34,842 bases of DNA from Bacillaceae bacterium (GTDB taxonomy: Bacteria; Bacillota; Bacilli; Bacillales_A; Planococcaceae): assembly GCA_030149685.1 (NCBI GenBank), contig JASLGI010000010.1, forward strand, positions 1-34,842, written 5' to 3'. Positions 6,826-14,325 of the stretch are shown here, piece after piece. The position numbers and the translations under genes are program-made. The notes under the pieces were generated by a model. The model had not been told where the DNA came from. It did not search any database and saw only the letters and a list, made by a program, of their open reading frames with translations. Positions within the stretch are counted from its first letter, which is position 1. Every line of letters starts with the position of its first letter.

Positions 6826-9543
6826 ATGACAGAACAACCTTTGTCACGTGCGGAACGACGGAAAGAGCTCGAACAAGAGCGTAAAAACAAACGTCGTCGA
6901 CCGAAAGGGAAGCGCCCGATATGGAAACAAATTTTTCGTGTGCTCATGATCCTTTTCATCGTTGCAGCACTTACCGGCATCTCTGTGCTCGGCTATTATG
7001 CAGCAACCGCTCCCGAACTCGATGAACAACTACTAAAAGATCCACTTACTTCTAAAATCGTCGATAGTGAAGGAAACTTAGTAACGACGATTGGAGCAGA
7101 AAAAAGAGAGTTCGTCCCTTATGATGAAATTCCTGATTTAATGAAAGATGCTATTTTAGCAACAGAAGACGTCCGATTTTTTGATCACGGAGGTATCGAC
7201 TTTTACCGACTCGGTGGAGCAGTCGTTGCAAACTTCCGAGACGGATTCGGTTCGCAAGGTGCATCGACATTAACACAGCAAGTCATTAAAAACTCATTTT
7301 CTTGGCAAGATAAAACGATTAAACGTAAAACACAAGAAGCATGGCTTGCGATTAAATTAGAACAAAAATATTCAAAAGAAGATATTTTTGAAATGTATTT
7401 CAATAAAATCTTAATGTCTGGAATGAATTACGGTTTCGGCACAGGAGCAAAATATTTTTACAATAAACCATTAGATAAATTAGAATTACATGAAGCGGCG
7501 ATGCTTGCAGGGCTTCCTCAATCACCGAATGGGTATAATCCATTCCAACACCCAGAACGAGCAGAAAAACGTCGTAATACTGTTCTTCATTTGATGGAAA
7601 AACACGGAAAAATAACTCCCGAGCAACGTAAAGAAGCAGAAGCTATTCCAGTAACAGCAACATTAACAGAACAACCGACAGTAAAACCGACAAAATACCC
7701 TGCTTATGTTGATCTCGTCTTAACAGAATTAGACAAAGAAGGATTATCAGATATTTTAGCAGAAGGTGTCACTGTACAAACAGCACTTGAGCCTAATGTA
7801 CAAGAAACGGTTGAAGAAAAAATTGCGAACGATTCATTATATGAATCAGAAGAAATGCAAGCGGCAATGACCGTTCTCGATACACGAACAGGAGCAATTG
7901 TCGCTATCGGTGGCGGAAGAGACTATTCTGGTCGAGACTTAAACTTTGCAACAAAACCTTTCCGTTCACCTGGTTCAGTCATTAAGCCGATCTTATCTTA
8001 CGGCCCTGCAATTGAGCAGTTCAACTGGTCGACCGGAGAAGCAATGTATGACGAGCCGTATAAATATAAAGGAACAGACCAGTCGATCAACAACGTCGAC
8101 GGCCGCTTCCTCGGAACGATTACATTACGAGAAGCATTATATAAATCGCGAAACATTCCTGCAGTAAAAGTGTTTGAAGAAGTAGGAGCAGATAACGCGA
8201 AAGAATTCGCGAAAAAACTCGGATTATCGTATAACAATATTTATTCTTCAGATGCGCTTGGAGGAGGAGATAATAACTTCTCTACCGTAGAAATTGCAGG
8301 TGCTTACGCAGCCTTCGGTAATGGTGGTATGTATACAAAACCACACGCTGTGAAAAAAATCATTTTCCGTGACGGCTCAGAACGAAATGTTACACCTGCA
8401 CAAAAAAATGCAATGAGTGACTCTACTGCATATATGATTACAGACGTCCTCCGTGACGTATTAACAAAGGGTACCGGAAAACGAGCAAACGTTTCTGGCA
8501 TAGACGTTGCAGGTAAAACAGGTACGACAAACTATGATAAAAAATTCCGCGAGAAAAATAACTTTAAAGGACACTATGTACCTGATACGTGGTTTGCAGG
8601 CTATTCTAATGAATATACAATCGCTGCATGGGGAGGATATAAAGAATACAAAGACCCAATTAAAACTTACGATCAAGGGCGTCATGTGCCACAAAACTTA
8701 TTCCGACAAGTGATGCAAAATATCGCAACAGAACACGGTACGATGAGTAAGCCTTCATCTGTACAAGAAGCTACGATTGTTTACGGTTCAGACCCTATTC
8801 GTCTCGCTTCTGCCAATACACCTGAAAATATGCGTTCACGTGAACTGTTCGTCGTTGGAACAAAACCTAAAGGAACATCGGTAAGCGACAAAAAAGATAA
8901 GAAAGATAAAAATGCTCTCTCTGCTCCTTCTGGATTTGGAGCAAGCTACGATGCTGATGCGAACGCTATTCACTTATCTTGGGGTTACGATCGCGATGCT
9001 ACATTTACAGTGACATACTCTGTAGATGGTGGAGGATATCAAACATTGACAACAACGAGCGGTAAAGGAGCTACTTTAAGTGGCGCTAAATTTGGAAGTA
9101 CGTACAACTTCTCTGTCACTGCTTCTGTTGATGGAAAAACAAGTCCTGCAGCAAGTACGAGCGTAACAGTAACAAATGGTTCAAACAATGAAGAAATACC
9201 AGAAGAAACACCTGAAGAAGATGAATCAACGCAAAATGATGATGCTACAGAAAATGAAACACCAGAAGAAACACCTGATGAACAAGATTCGAACAATCAT
9301 CAAGGTGGAGAAACGAAGCCGAAACCACAGCCTCAGCCAAACCCTGAGCCTCAACCGGCACCAACTCCACCACAGCCAAAACCAGAACCACAGCCGACTC
9401 CAGAGCCAGCACCTACACCGCAACCGCCGAAACCACAGCCAGCACCTACACCAGGTGGTGGTGGCGGTGAAACTCCACCACCAAGTGGAGGCAGCGACAC
9501 AGGAGCAAGTGGAGATACTGGTCAATCGTCTACAAATGAATAA
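6826..9543 (+). CDS. ponA: Class A penicillin-binding protein 1 (PonA)
   Basis: Bifunctional peptidoglycan synthase, glycosyltransferase plus DD-transpeptidase, anchored in the membrane and acting outside it. A basic cytosolic N-terminus (1-34) precedes one membrane helix (about 35-59). The GT51 domain begins near residue 80 and contains the catalytic motif EDVRFFDHGG (E114) and GASTLTQQ. The transpeptidase domain has the acylated serine in SVIK (S384-K387), SRN and KTGTT (K564). A fibronectin type III-like domain (about 705-785) is followed by an acidic E/T stretch and a long Pro-Gln-Glu tail ending in Gly and Ser. 905 residues, near the 914 of B. subtilis PBP1. ATG at 6826 follows AGGTAGGG overlapping the recU stop. 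GpsB, encoded nearby, is the known partner. Confidence 0.97.
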   Translation: MTEQPLSRAERRKELEQERKNKRRRPKGKRPIWKQIFRVLMILFIVAALTGISVLGYYAATAPELDEQLLKDPLTSKIVDSEGNLVTTIGAEKREFVPYDEIPDLMKDAILATEDVRFFDHGGIDFYRLGGAVVANFRDGFGSQGASTLTQQVIKNSFSWQDKTIKRKTQEAWLAIKLEQKYSKEDIFEMYFNKILMSGMNYGFGTGAKYFYNKPLDKLELHEAAMLAGLPQSPNGYNPFQHPERAEKRRNTVLHLMEKHGKITPEQRKEAEAIPVTATLTEQPTVKPTKYPAYVDLVLTELDKEGLSDILAEGVTVQTALEPNVQETVEEKIANDSLYESEEMQAAMTVLDTRTGAIVAIGGGRDYSGRDLNFATKPFRSPGSVIKPILSYGPAIEQFNWSTGEAMYDEPYKYKGTDQSINNVDGRFLGTITLREALYKSRNIPAVKVFEEVGADNAKEFAKKLGLSYNNIYSSDALGGGDNNFSTVEIAGAYAAFGNGGMYTKPHAVKKIIFRDGSERNVTPAQKNAMSDSTAYMITDVLRDVLTKGTGKRANVSGIDVAGKTGTTNYDKKFREKNNFKGHYVPDTWFAGYSNEYTIAAWGGYKEYKDPIKTYDQGRHVPQNLFRQVMQNIATEHGTMSKPSSVQEATIVYGSDPIRLASANTPENMRSRELFVVGTKPKGTSVSDKKDKKDKNALSAPSGFGASYDADANAIHLSWGYDRDATFTVTYSVDGGGYQTLTTTSGKGATLSGAKFGSTYNFSVTASVDGKTSPAASTSVTVTNGSNNEEIPEETPEEDESTQNDDATENETPEETPDEQDSNNHQGGETKPKPQPQPNPEPQPAPTPPQPKPEPQPTPEPAPTPQPPKPQPAPTPGGGGGETPPPSGGSDTGASGDTGQSSTNE

Positions 9544-9572
9544 AGACACAAAGAAAATATACTCTAAAGAGC

Positions 9573-9612
9573 AAAAGACACTTGAATGGTTCATCATTCA
9601 AGTGTCTTTTTT
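9573..9612 (+). terminator. Terminator of recU-ponA
   Basis: A 16-bp perfect stem (AAAAGACACTTGAATG with its complement), six-base loop, then a T tract ending at 9612, 30 bases after the ponA stop. The T tract is also the insertion point of the element that starts at 9614. Confidence 0.92.
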
Positions 9613-9613
9613 A

Positions 9614-9816
9614 GGTTCTATAATATATGTTGGGGGTTTCACATAATTCCGCACGGAATTGTGCGCATAAAAAAACGTACGTCTCCTTGTTTTCCTATAT
9701 ACTTTGATTGACTGGGAAAAAGCACCAAACAGGAGGCGTACGCTATGAACAAGTATAAAAATATAGGGTCTCATTTAGGGTGACGTATTCGTCATCCCAA
9801 CATTTGAAATAGAACC
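9614..9816 (+). mobile_element. 203-bp MITE-like deletion derivative with ISL3-like ends
   Basis: Ends are 21-bp imperfect inverted repeats: GGTTCTAT-N5-ATGTTGGG at 9614-9634 and its complement at 9796-9816 (16 of 21 identical, the central five differ). They are flanked by near-identical 8-bp direct repeats, CTTTTTTA (9606-9613) and CTTTTTAA (9817-9824). An 8-bp duplication and this style of end fit the ISL3 family. Inside is a short open frame (9745-9783, MNKYKNIGSHLG then stop) with a good AGGAGG, which looks like the first codons of a transposase joined directly to the right end. Arms at 9676-9692 and 9727-9742 can form a 16-bp hairpin that hides the AGGAGG. It sits between the convergent ponA and nth genes where B. 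subtilis has ypoC. The family name is inference. Confidence 0.65.
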
Positions 9817-9845
9817 CTTTTTAATGTTTTGTTTTCTATTAAAGC

Positions 9846-9860
9846 ACGGTTTTAAACCGT
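9846..9860 (-). terminator. Weak hairpin after nth
   Basis: ACGGTT and AACCGT form a 6-bp stem with a three-base loop a few bases past the nth stop. The following minus-strand sequence GCTTTAAT is only modestly T-rich, so termination here would be weak. Confidence 0.3.
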
Positions 9861-9864
9861 ATTG

Positions 9865-10518
9865 TTATTGACTTCTTGACTTCATGCGTTTCTTTCCTTC
9901 ACGACAAAGGTCTAGTAACGGACATTCCGGACAGTTCGGATTTTGTGCTTTACAATGATAGCGACCGAAAAAGATCATTTGATGATGAGTATCTGTCCAA
10001 CGTTCTTCTGGTGTCCAACGCATTAATTTTTTCTCTACTTCCAATGGGCTGTCTTTCCAACGACTCATACCGAGCCTTTTTGCTACACGCTCTACGTGTG
10101 TATCTACCGCTAAAGCAGGTACACCGAAAGCATTCGAAACGACGACATTCGCTGTTTTTCGACCAACTCCGGGAAGTTTTGTTAATTCATCGCGATCTCG
10201 AGGAACTTCTCCTCCATATTCGGTTAATAACATTTCACAAAGTGCACGAATGTTTTTTGCTTTATTTCGAAAGAGTCCAAGGGAACGAATATCGTTTTGT
10301 AATTCTTCTAACGACACTGCTAAATAGTCTTCTGGCTCCTTGTATTTTGCAAATAAATTAGCGGTCACCTTATTTACTTGAACATCTGTCGCTTGAGCAG
10401 ATAACAATGTTGCGATCAATAACTCAAATGGATTTTGATGTACAAGCTCACAATGCGCATGAGGATGCATTTCCTCAAAAGCATCTAAACATAAATGCCA
10501 CTCCCATTTACGTAACAT
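9865..10518 (-). CDS. nth: Endonuclease III, DNA glycosylase/AP lyase
   Basis: Bifunctional base-excision repair enzyme that removes oxidised pyrimidines and nicks abasic sites. The helix-hairpin-helix LPGVGRKTANVV (about residues 113-124) carries the catalytic lysine. The catalytic aspartate lies in VDTHVERV. The C-terminal cysteines in CKAQNPNCPECPLLDLC have the C-x6-C-x2-C-x5-C spacing of the 4Fe-4S cluster. 217 residues, usual length. ATG at 10516-10518 has GGAGG upstream. Fourteen bases separate it from dnaD, the standard Bacillus pairing. It is the last gene of the dinG-ypmB-aspB-asnS-dnaD-nth series; ypoC, the usual next gene, is absent. Confidence 0.97.
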   Translation of the reverse strand: MLRKWEWHLCLDAFEEMHPHAHCELVHQNPFELLIATLLSAQATDVQVNKVTANLFAKYKEPEDYLAVSLEELQNDIRSLGLFRNKAKNIRALCEMLLTEYGGEVPRDRDELTKLPGVGRKTANVVVSNAFGVPALAVDTHVERVAKRLGMSRWKDSPLEVEKKLMRWTPEERWTDTHHQMIFFGRYHCKAQNPNCPECPLLDLCREGKKRMKSRSQ

Positions 10519-10532
10519 TTAACTCCTCCTTT

Positions 10533-11255
10533 TTAATCACGCTCTTCTAACCAATTGTAAAAAGCAACAGGTGTTTCTCTTTGTTCTTTCTGTTCTGCTT
10601 TTTTTGTCGGTTGATATCCTTGCTGACGTTTTTTACGGAAAGAAGACGACACTCTTTCAACATCTGCTAATGTCGTCACGTTTTGCTTTTTCCAATTCAT
10701 TAAAATGCGGTCGATATAACGCAAGTTTAGTTTTTGTGCAATGACTGCTTCACGTAAAGCTGCACGAATAATATCGATTGTATGTCCATCTTCATCGATC
10801 CACATAGCAAGCATTTCGCTTTCAACAGGCGATAGCAAACGACCAAACTCTTGTTCAAACATAGCATATAGTTCTCCCTCACGTTCTGCTTCTGTTTGAA
10901 CGGCCTCTCCTTCTTTTTCATTGCGTTCAATGTCAACGAGTCGCTCCCAAAGCGGTTGCAATGAAAACTCTTCATACAATACTCCACGTTCGTCTTTTTG
11001 CTGTACAATACGCAATAATCCTCGTTGCATAAGTGCTTGTAACATCGCAGATATTTCATTTGCATCTGCACTCATTCGTTCTACTAAGTTGTAAGGCGTA
11101 GGGAAATGTTTTCCACTCGCTTGATAAGCATAAATATGCATTAACAACATCGCTTCACTTTCATTCAACTGCAACGACTTATAATGACGAAAAAAGAGCT
11201 GGGAAATCGTTACATTTCCCTGCTCTATCCACGTGGAGAGTCTGTTGTCACTCAT
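10533..11255 (-). CDS. dnaD: DNA replication protein DnaD
   Basis: Primosome component that remodels DNA at oriC and at stalled forks and helps load DnaB helicase with DnaB/DnaI partners. The N-terminal winged-helix oligomerisation domain covers about residues 1-100 (GNVTISQLFFRHYKSL at its start). A linker rich in E follows, then the DnaD/DnaB2 C-terminal domain (about 125-200: YAMFEQEFGRLLSPVESEML ... IRAALREAV ... YIDRILMNWKK). A positively charged tail ends in FYNWLEERD. 240 residues, close to the 232 of B. subtilis DnaD. The ATG at 11253-11255 has GAGAGG about 11 bases upstream. It is 26 bases downstream of asnS. Confidence 0.94.
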   Translation of the reverse strand: MSDNRLSTWIEQGNVTISQLFFRHYKSLQLNESEAMLLMHIYAYQASGKHFPTPYNLVERMSADANEISAMLQALMQRGLLRIVQQKDERGVLYEEFSLQPLWERLVDIERNEKEGEAVQTEAEREGELYAMFEQEFGRLLSPVESEMLAMWIDEDGHTIDIIRAALREAVIAQKLNLRYIDRILMNWKKQNVTTLADVERVSSSFRKKRQQGYQPTKKAEQKEQRETPVAFYNWLEERD

Positions 11256-11281
11256 GATGCCAACGCCTCTCTTTCTTCTTT

Positions 11282-12577
11282 TTACGGATATAAACGGTTT
11301 AATAAACGTGGGAATGGAATCGTTTCACGAACGTGTTCCGCCCCTGAAATCCATGCTACTGTGCGCTCTAAACCTAACCCGAAACCAGCATGTGGAACTG
11401 CACCATAACGGTTTGTATCTAAATACCAAGCATATGCTTCTTCATCTAAGTTATGGTCTTCGATGGCCTGTTTCATTTGTTCATAATCATGGATACGTTC
11501 TGAACCACCGATAATTTCGCCATATCCTTCTGGTGCAATTAAATCTGCACAAAGCACTACATCTTCACGTTCTGGATGTGGCTGCATATAGAACGGTTTG
11601 ATCGCTTTTGGATAATTTACAATAAATACTGGCATATCGTAATGTTCTGCAATCGCTGTTTCATGTGGTGAACCGAAATCCTCGCCCCATTCGATATCAT
11701 CGAACCCTTTTTCATGAAGTAACTCGATCGCATCATCATAAGAAATACGTGGGAATGGTGCCTTAATTTTTTCAAGTGTCTCTATATCGCGTCCGAGACG
11801 ATCGAGTTCTACGGCACAATTTTTGATCACTGACTGAACGAGATGTGTCACATATTGCTCTTGTACTTCTAAGCTTTCCTCATGTGTCGTAAATGCCATT
11901 TCAGGCTCAATCATCCAAAACTCAATTAAGTGGCGACGTGTTTTCGATTTTTCAGCACGGAATGTCGGACCGAATGAAAAGACTTTACCGAAAGCCATCG
12001 CAGCTGCTTCCATATATAATTGACCTGATTGTGAAAGATAAGCATCTTCATCAAAATATTTTGTATGGAACAATTCGCTCGTTCCTTCAGGTGCTGAGTT
12101 TGTTAAAATTGGTGGATCAATTTTGACGAATCCATGCTCATGGAAAAATTCATACGTCGCACGAATAATTTCATCACGAATTCGCAAAATCGCATGCTGT
12201 TTACGTCCACGAATCCATAAATGACGATTGTCCATTAAAAATTCTGTCCCGTGTTTTTTCGGTGTTAACGGGTAATCAATTGCTTCGCTAATTACTTCAA
12301 CATCAGATACTTGAAGCTCATAACCAAATTTTGATCGCTCATCACGTGACACTTCTCCTGTCACATAAATTGAGCTTTCTTGAGTAATATGGCGTGCTTT
12401 TTCAAAAATCTCTTCACCGACGACTTCTTTTACGACGACTCCTTGTGTAAACCCTGAGCCATCTCGGAGTTGTAAAAAGGCAATTTTACCGCTCCCGCGT
12501 TTACCTGCGAGCCAACCACCGATTGTTACTGTTTCTCCTACATGATGTTGCATTTCTTCAATACGAATTTTTGTCAT
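11282..12577 (-). CDS. asnS: Asparaginyl-tRNA synthetase
   Basis: Class IIb synthetase that charges tRNA-Asn. An N-terminal OB-fold anticodon-binding domain (about 1-110) has [20 protein letters not shown]. The catalytic domain has motif 2 [19 protein letters not shown] and motif 3 [12 protein letters not shown]. The C-terminal [11 protein letters not shown] is typical. Two ATGs are possible. The first (12584-12586) is only two bases from GGAGG, while the second (12575-12577) is 11 bases away and begins MTKIRIEEM as the family does; the second was chosen, giving 431 residues. It sits between aspB and dnaD, so asparagine precursors and charging are encoded side by side, as in B. subtilis. Confidence 0.97.
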   Translation of the reverse strand: MTKIRIEEMQHHVGETVTIGGWLAGKRGSGKIAFLQLRDGSGFTQGVVVKEVVGEEIFEKARHITQESSIYVTGEVSRDERSKFGYELQVSDVEVISEAIDYPLTPKKHGTEFLMDNRHLWIRGRKQHAILRIRDEIIRATYEFFHEHGFVKIDPPILTNSAPEGTSELFHTKYFDEDAYLSQSGQLYMEAAAMAFGKVFSFGPTFRAEKSKTRRHLIEFWMIEPEMAFTTHEESLEVQEQYVTHLVQSVIKNCAVELDRLGRDIETLEKIKAPFPRISYDDAIELLHEKGFDDIEWGEDFGSPHETAIAEHYDMPVFIVNYPKAIKPFYMQPHPEREDVVLCADLIAPEGYGEIIGGSERIHDYEQMKQAIEDHNLDEEAYAWYLDTNRYGAVPHAGFGLGLERTVAWISGAEHVRETIPFPRLLNRLYP

Positions 12578-12598
12578 AATTTCCATAACCTCCAGCTA

Positions 12599-13792
12599 TC
12601 AATCTTGCCATTTTTCCTCTACGAATGTATGAATACGACGAATCGCTTCTTCGATTAAATCTAATGATGTCGCATAAGATAAACGAATCGTTTTCGGCGC
12701 ACCAAACCCGCTTCCTGGAATAACAGCTACTTTTGCTTCTTCTAATAAAGCTTTTGCAAAATCATCAACAGAATCGAAACCTGTATGTTTTGCTGCTTCT
12801 TCTACTTCTGGTAATAAATAAAATGCTCCTTGGGGATGTACTAATGTAAATCCTGGAATTGCTTCAATTTGTGGAATTAATTTTTCTAAACGTCCTTCAA
12901 ATGCTTGACGCATTTCTTCTACAGCATCTTGTGGGCCATTATAAGCTTCAATTGCTGCGTATTGAGATGTCGTCGTCGGGTTACTTGTTGAATGACTTGC
13001 AAGGTTTGTCATCGGTTGAATGATCTCTTTGACCCCTGCTGCATACCCGATTCGCCATCCTGTCATTGAGTGAGATTTTGACACTCCGTTAATGACGATT
13101 GTACGTGCCTTCGCATCTTCTGATAATGTAGCAATCGATACGTGTTTTACTCCGTTATAAACGAGCTTTTCATAAATCTCGTCTGAAACGATCCATAAAT
13201 CGTGCTTCTTCGCTACTTCTGCAATAGCTCGTAACTCATCTTCCGAATAAATCATACCTGTTGGGTTGCTCGGTGAGTTAATAATCAATGCTTTTGTGCG
13301 ATCTGTCACCGCTGCGTCTAGCTGTTCTGCAGTCACTTTAAAATCCGCTTCAGATGATGCTTCAACAATTACAGGCTTCCCACCTGCAAGTTTTACTTGT
13401 TCCGTATAACTTACCCAATACGGTGCTGGAATGATCACTTCATCCCCTTGATCAACTATCACTTGAAATAGCGTATACAAAACATGTTTTGCACCGACTC
13501 CTACAATAATTTCAGCGCGATCGTATGTCAAACCTTGATCTCTTTGTAACTTATCAATAATCGCATCTTTTAGTGCTGGTAATCCCCCAGATGGTGTGTA
13601 TTTCGTTAATCCTTCATTCATTGAACGAATCGCAGCATCTAAAATATTTTGCGGTGTATTATAGTCTGGTTCACCCGCACCGAGACCAATAACGTCGATG
13701 CCGCTTTCTTTCATTTCTTTTGCTTTCGCTGTAATCGCCAATGTCGTAGATGGTGTTAACGTACTTACTCGTTCAGCTAATTGATTTTTCAT
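12599..13792 (-). CDS. aspB: Aspartate aminotransferase (class I, subgroup Ib)
   Basis: PLP enzyme that interconverts aspartate plus 2-oxoglutarate with oxaloacetate plus glutamate. The pyridoxal lysine lies in SKSHSMTGWRIGYA. Substrate and cofactor residues are seen in GAGEPDYNTP, INSPSNPTG, SDEIYEKLVY and the late RLSYATS arginine. Two start codons lie six bases apart. AGGAG is eight bases from the second ATG (13790-13792), which gives MKNQLAERVSTLTPS as in Bacillus AspB, so that was used (397 residues). It lies between ypmB and asnS, the conserved order. Confidence 0.96.
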   Translation of the reverse strand: MKNQLAERVSTLTPSTTLAITAKAKEMKESGIDVIGLGAGEPDYNTPQNILDAAIRSMNEGLTKYTPSGGLPALKDAIIDKLQRDQGLTYDRAEIIVGVGAKHVLYTLFQVIVDQGDEVIIPAPYWVSYTEQVKLAGGKPVIVEASSEADFKVTAEQLDAAVTDRTKALIINSPSNPTGMIYSEDELRAIAEVAKKHDLWIVSDEIYEKLVYNGVKHVSIATLSEDAKARTIVINGVSKSHSMTGWRIGYAAGVKEIIQPMTNLASHSTSNPTTTSQYAAIEAYNGPQDAVEEMRQAFEGRLEKLIPQIEAIPGFTLVHPQGAFYLLPEVEEAAKHTGFDSVDDFAKALLEEAKVAVIPGSGFGAPKTIRLSYATSLDLIEEAIRRIHTFVEEKWQD

Positions 13793-13805
13793 GTTCATCC
13801 ACTCC

Positions 13806-14300
13806 TCATAAGTTTAAAATGTTTTTCTTCCATTTCCCGTCTTTGAAAGAAAGGTATGAATAATTCATTTCACCTTTCTTTCCTTTTGTGACAATTTCCC
13901 AAATCGGTTCTTCTTGTTCGTAACCTAAACGAACGTGCATGACGTCAACGACCTCTACTTTTTCGCGGACTTTTTTCACAGCTTCTTCTGCTGGAAAGCC
14001 GTCTTTTAAAACGACCGTCGGATATTTTTCTAATGTTTCACGGTATTCTTTCTCTACTGGAATGAATACCGCACGTGTTATCCCTTTTTGATCCGTTCCG
14101 TAAACGGTGACGTATGCGTGCTGCCCATTATATACAGCCGTTCGGTCGACTGTTTGGACGTATTTTTCTTCGATTGCTAGCTGCTCTGCGTATTGTTCAA
14201 TATCTTTATATGGAGCAAACCCTTTCGAAAAAATAATCATCGTCAAAACGACGACTAACGAAAGTAAGAATAGGCCGATGAATTTAATCCAGTTCCACAT
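13806..14300 (-). CDS. ypmB: YpmB-like membrane-anchored PepSY-type protein
   Basis: A 164-residue protein of unknown function. One N-terminal membrane helix (about residues 7-28, FIGLFLLSLVVVLTMIIF) anchors an extracytoplasmic part with two PepSY-like repeats. Family hallmarks seen are YVTVYGTDQKGITRAVFIPVE, a middle GFPAEEAVKKVREK segment, and a final WEIVTKGKKGEMNYSYLSFKDG followed by a C-terminal KNILNL. The start is the ATG at 14298-14300 with AAAGGAT upstream; the longer frame to 14423 would overlap the end of dinG. Only 25 bases separate it from dinG, so the small ypmA gene found at this spot in B. subtilis is missing. Confidence 0.8.
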   Translation of the reverse strand: MWNWIKFIGLFLLSLVVVLTMIIFSKGFAPYKDIEQYAEQLAIEEKYVQTVDRTAVYNGQHAYVTVYGTDQKGITRAVFIPVEKEYRETLEKYPTVVLKDGFPAEEAVKKVREKVEVVDVMHVRLGYEQEEPIWEIVTKGKKGEMNYSYLSFKDGKWKKNILNL

Positions 14301-14325
14301 CCGCGAATCATCCTTTACTTGTAGA

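Noticed and set aside
9330..9470. Repeat array resembling CRISPR or tandem repeats.
   Set aside because: The repetition is codon-level P-Q-P/P-E-P coding in ponA, without uniform repeats or spacers. No CRISPR array was found in the window.
9176..9646. Plus-strand 156-codon frame and a minus-strand 123-codon frame over the end of ponA.
   Set aside because: Both are by-products of the repetitive Pro/Gln/Glu codons; compositions are extreme (His/Asn/Gln and Trp/Arg/Leu) and no start signals exist.
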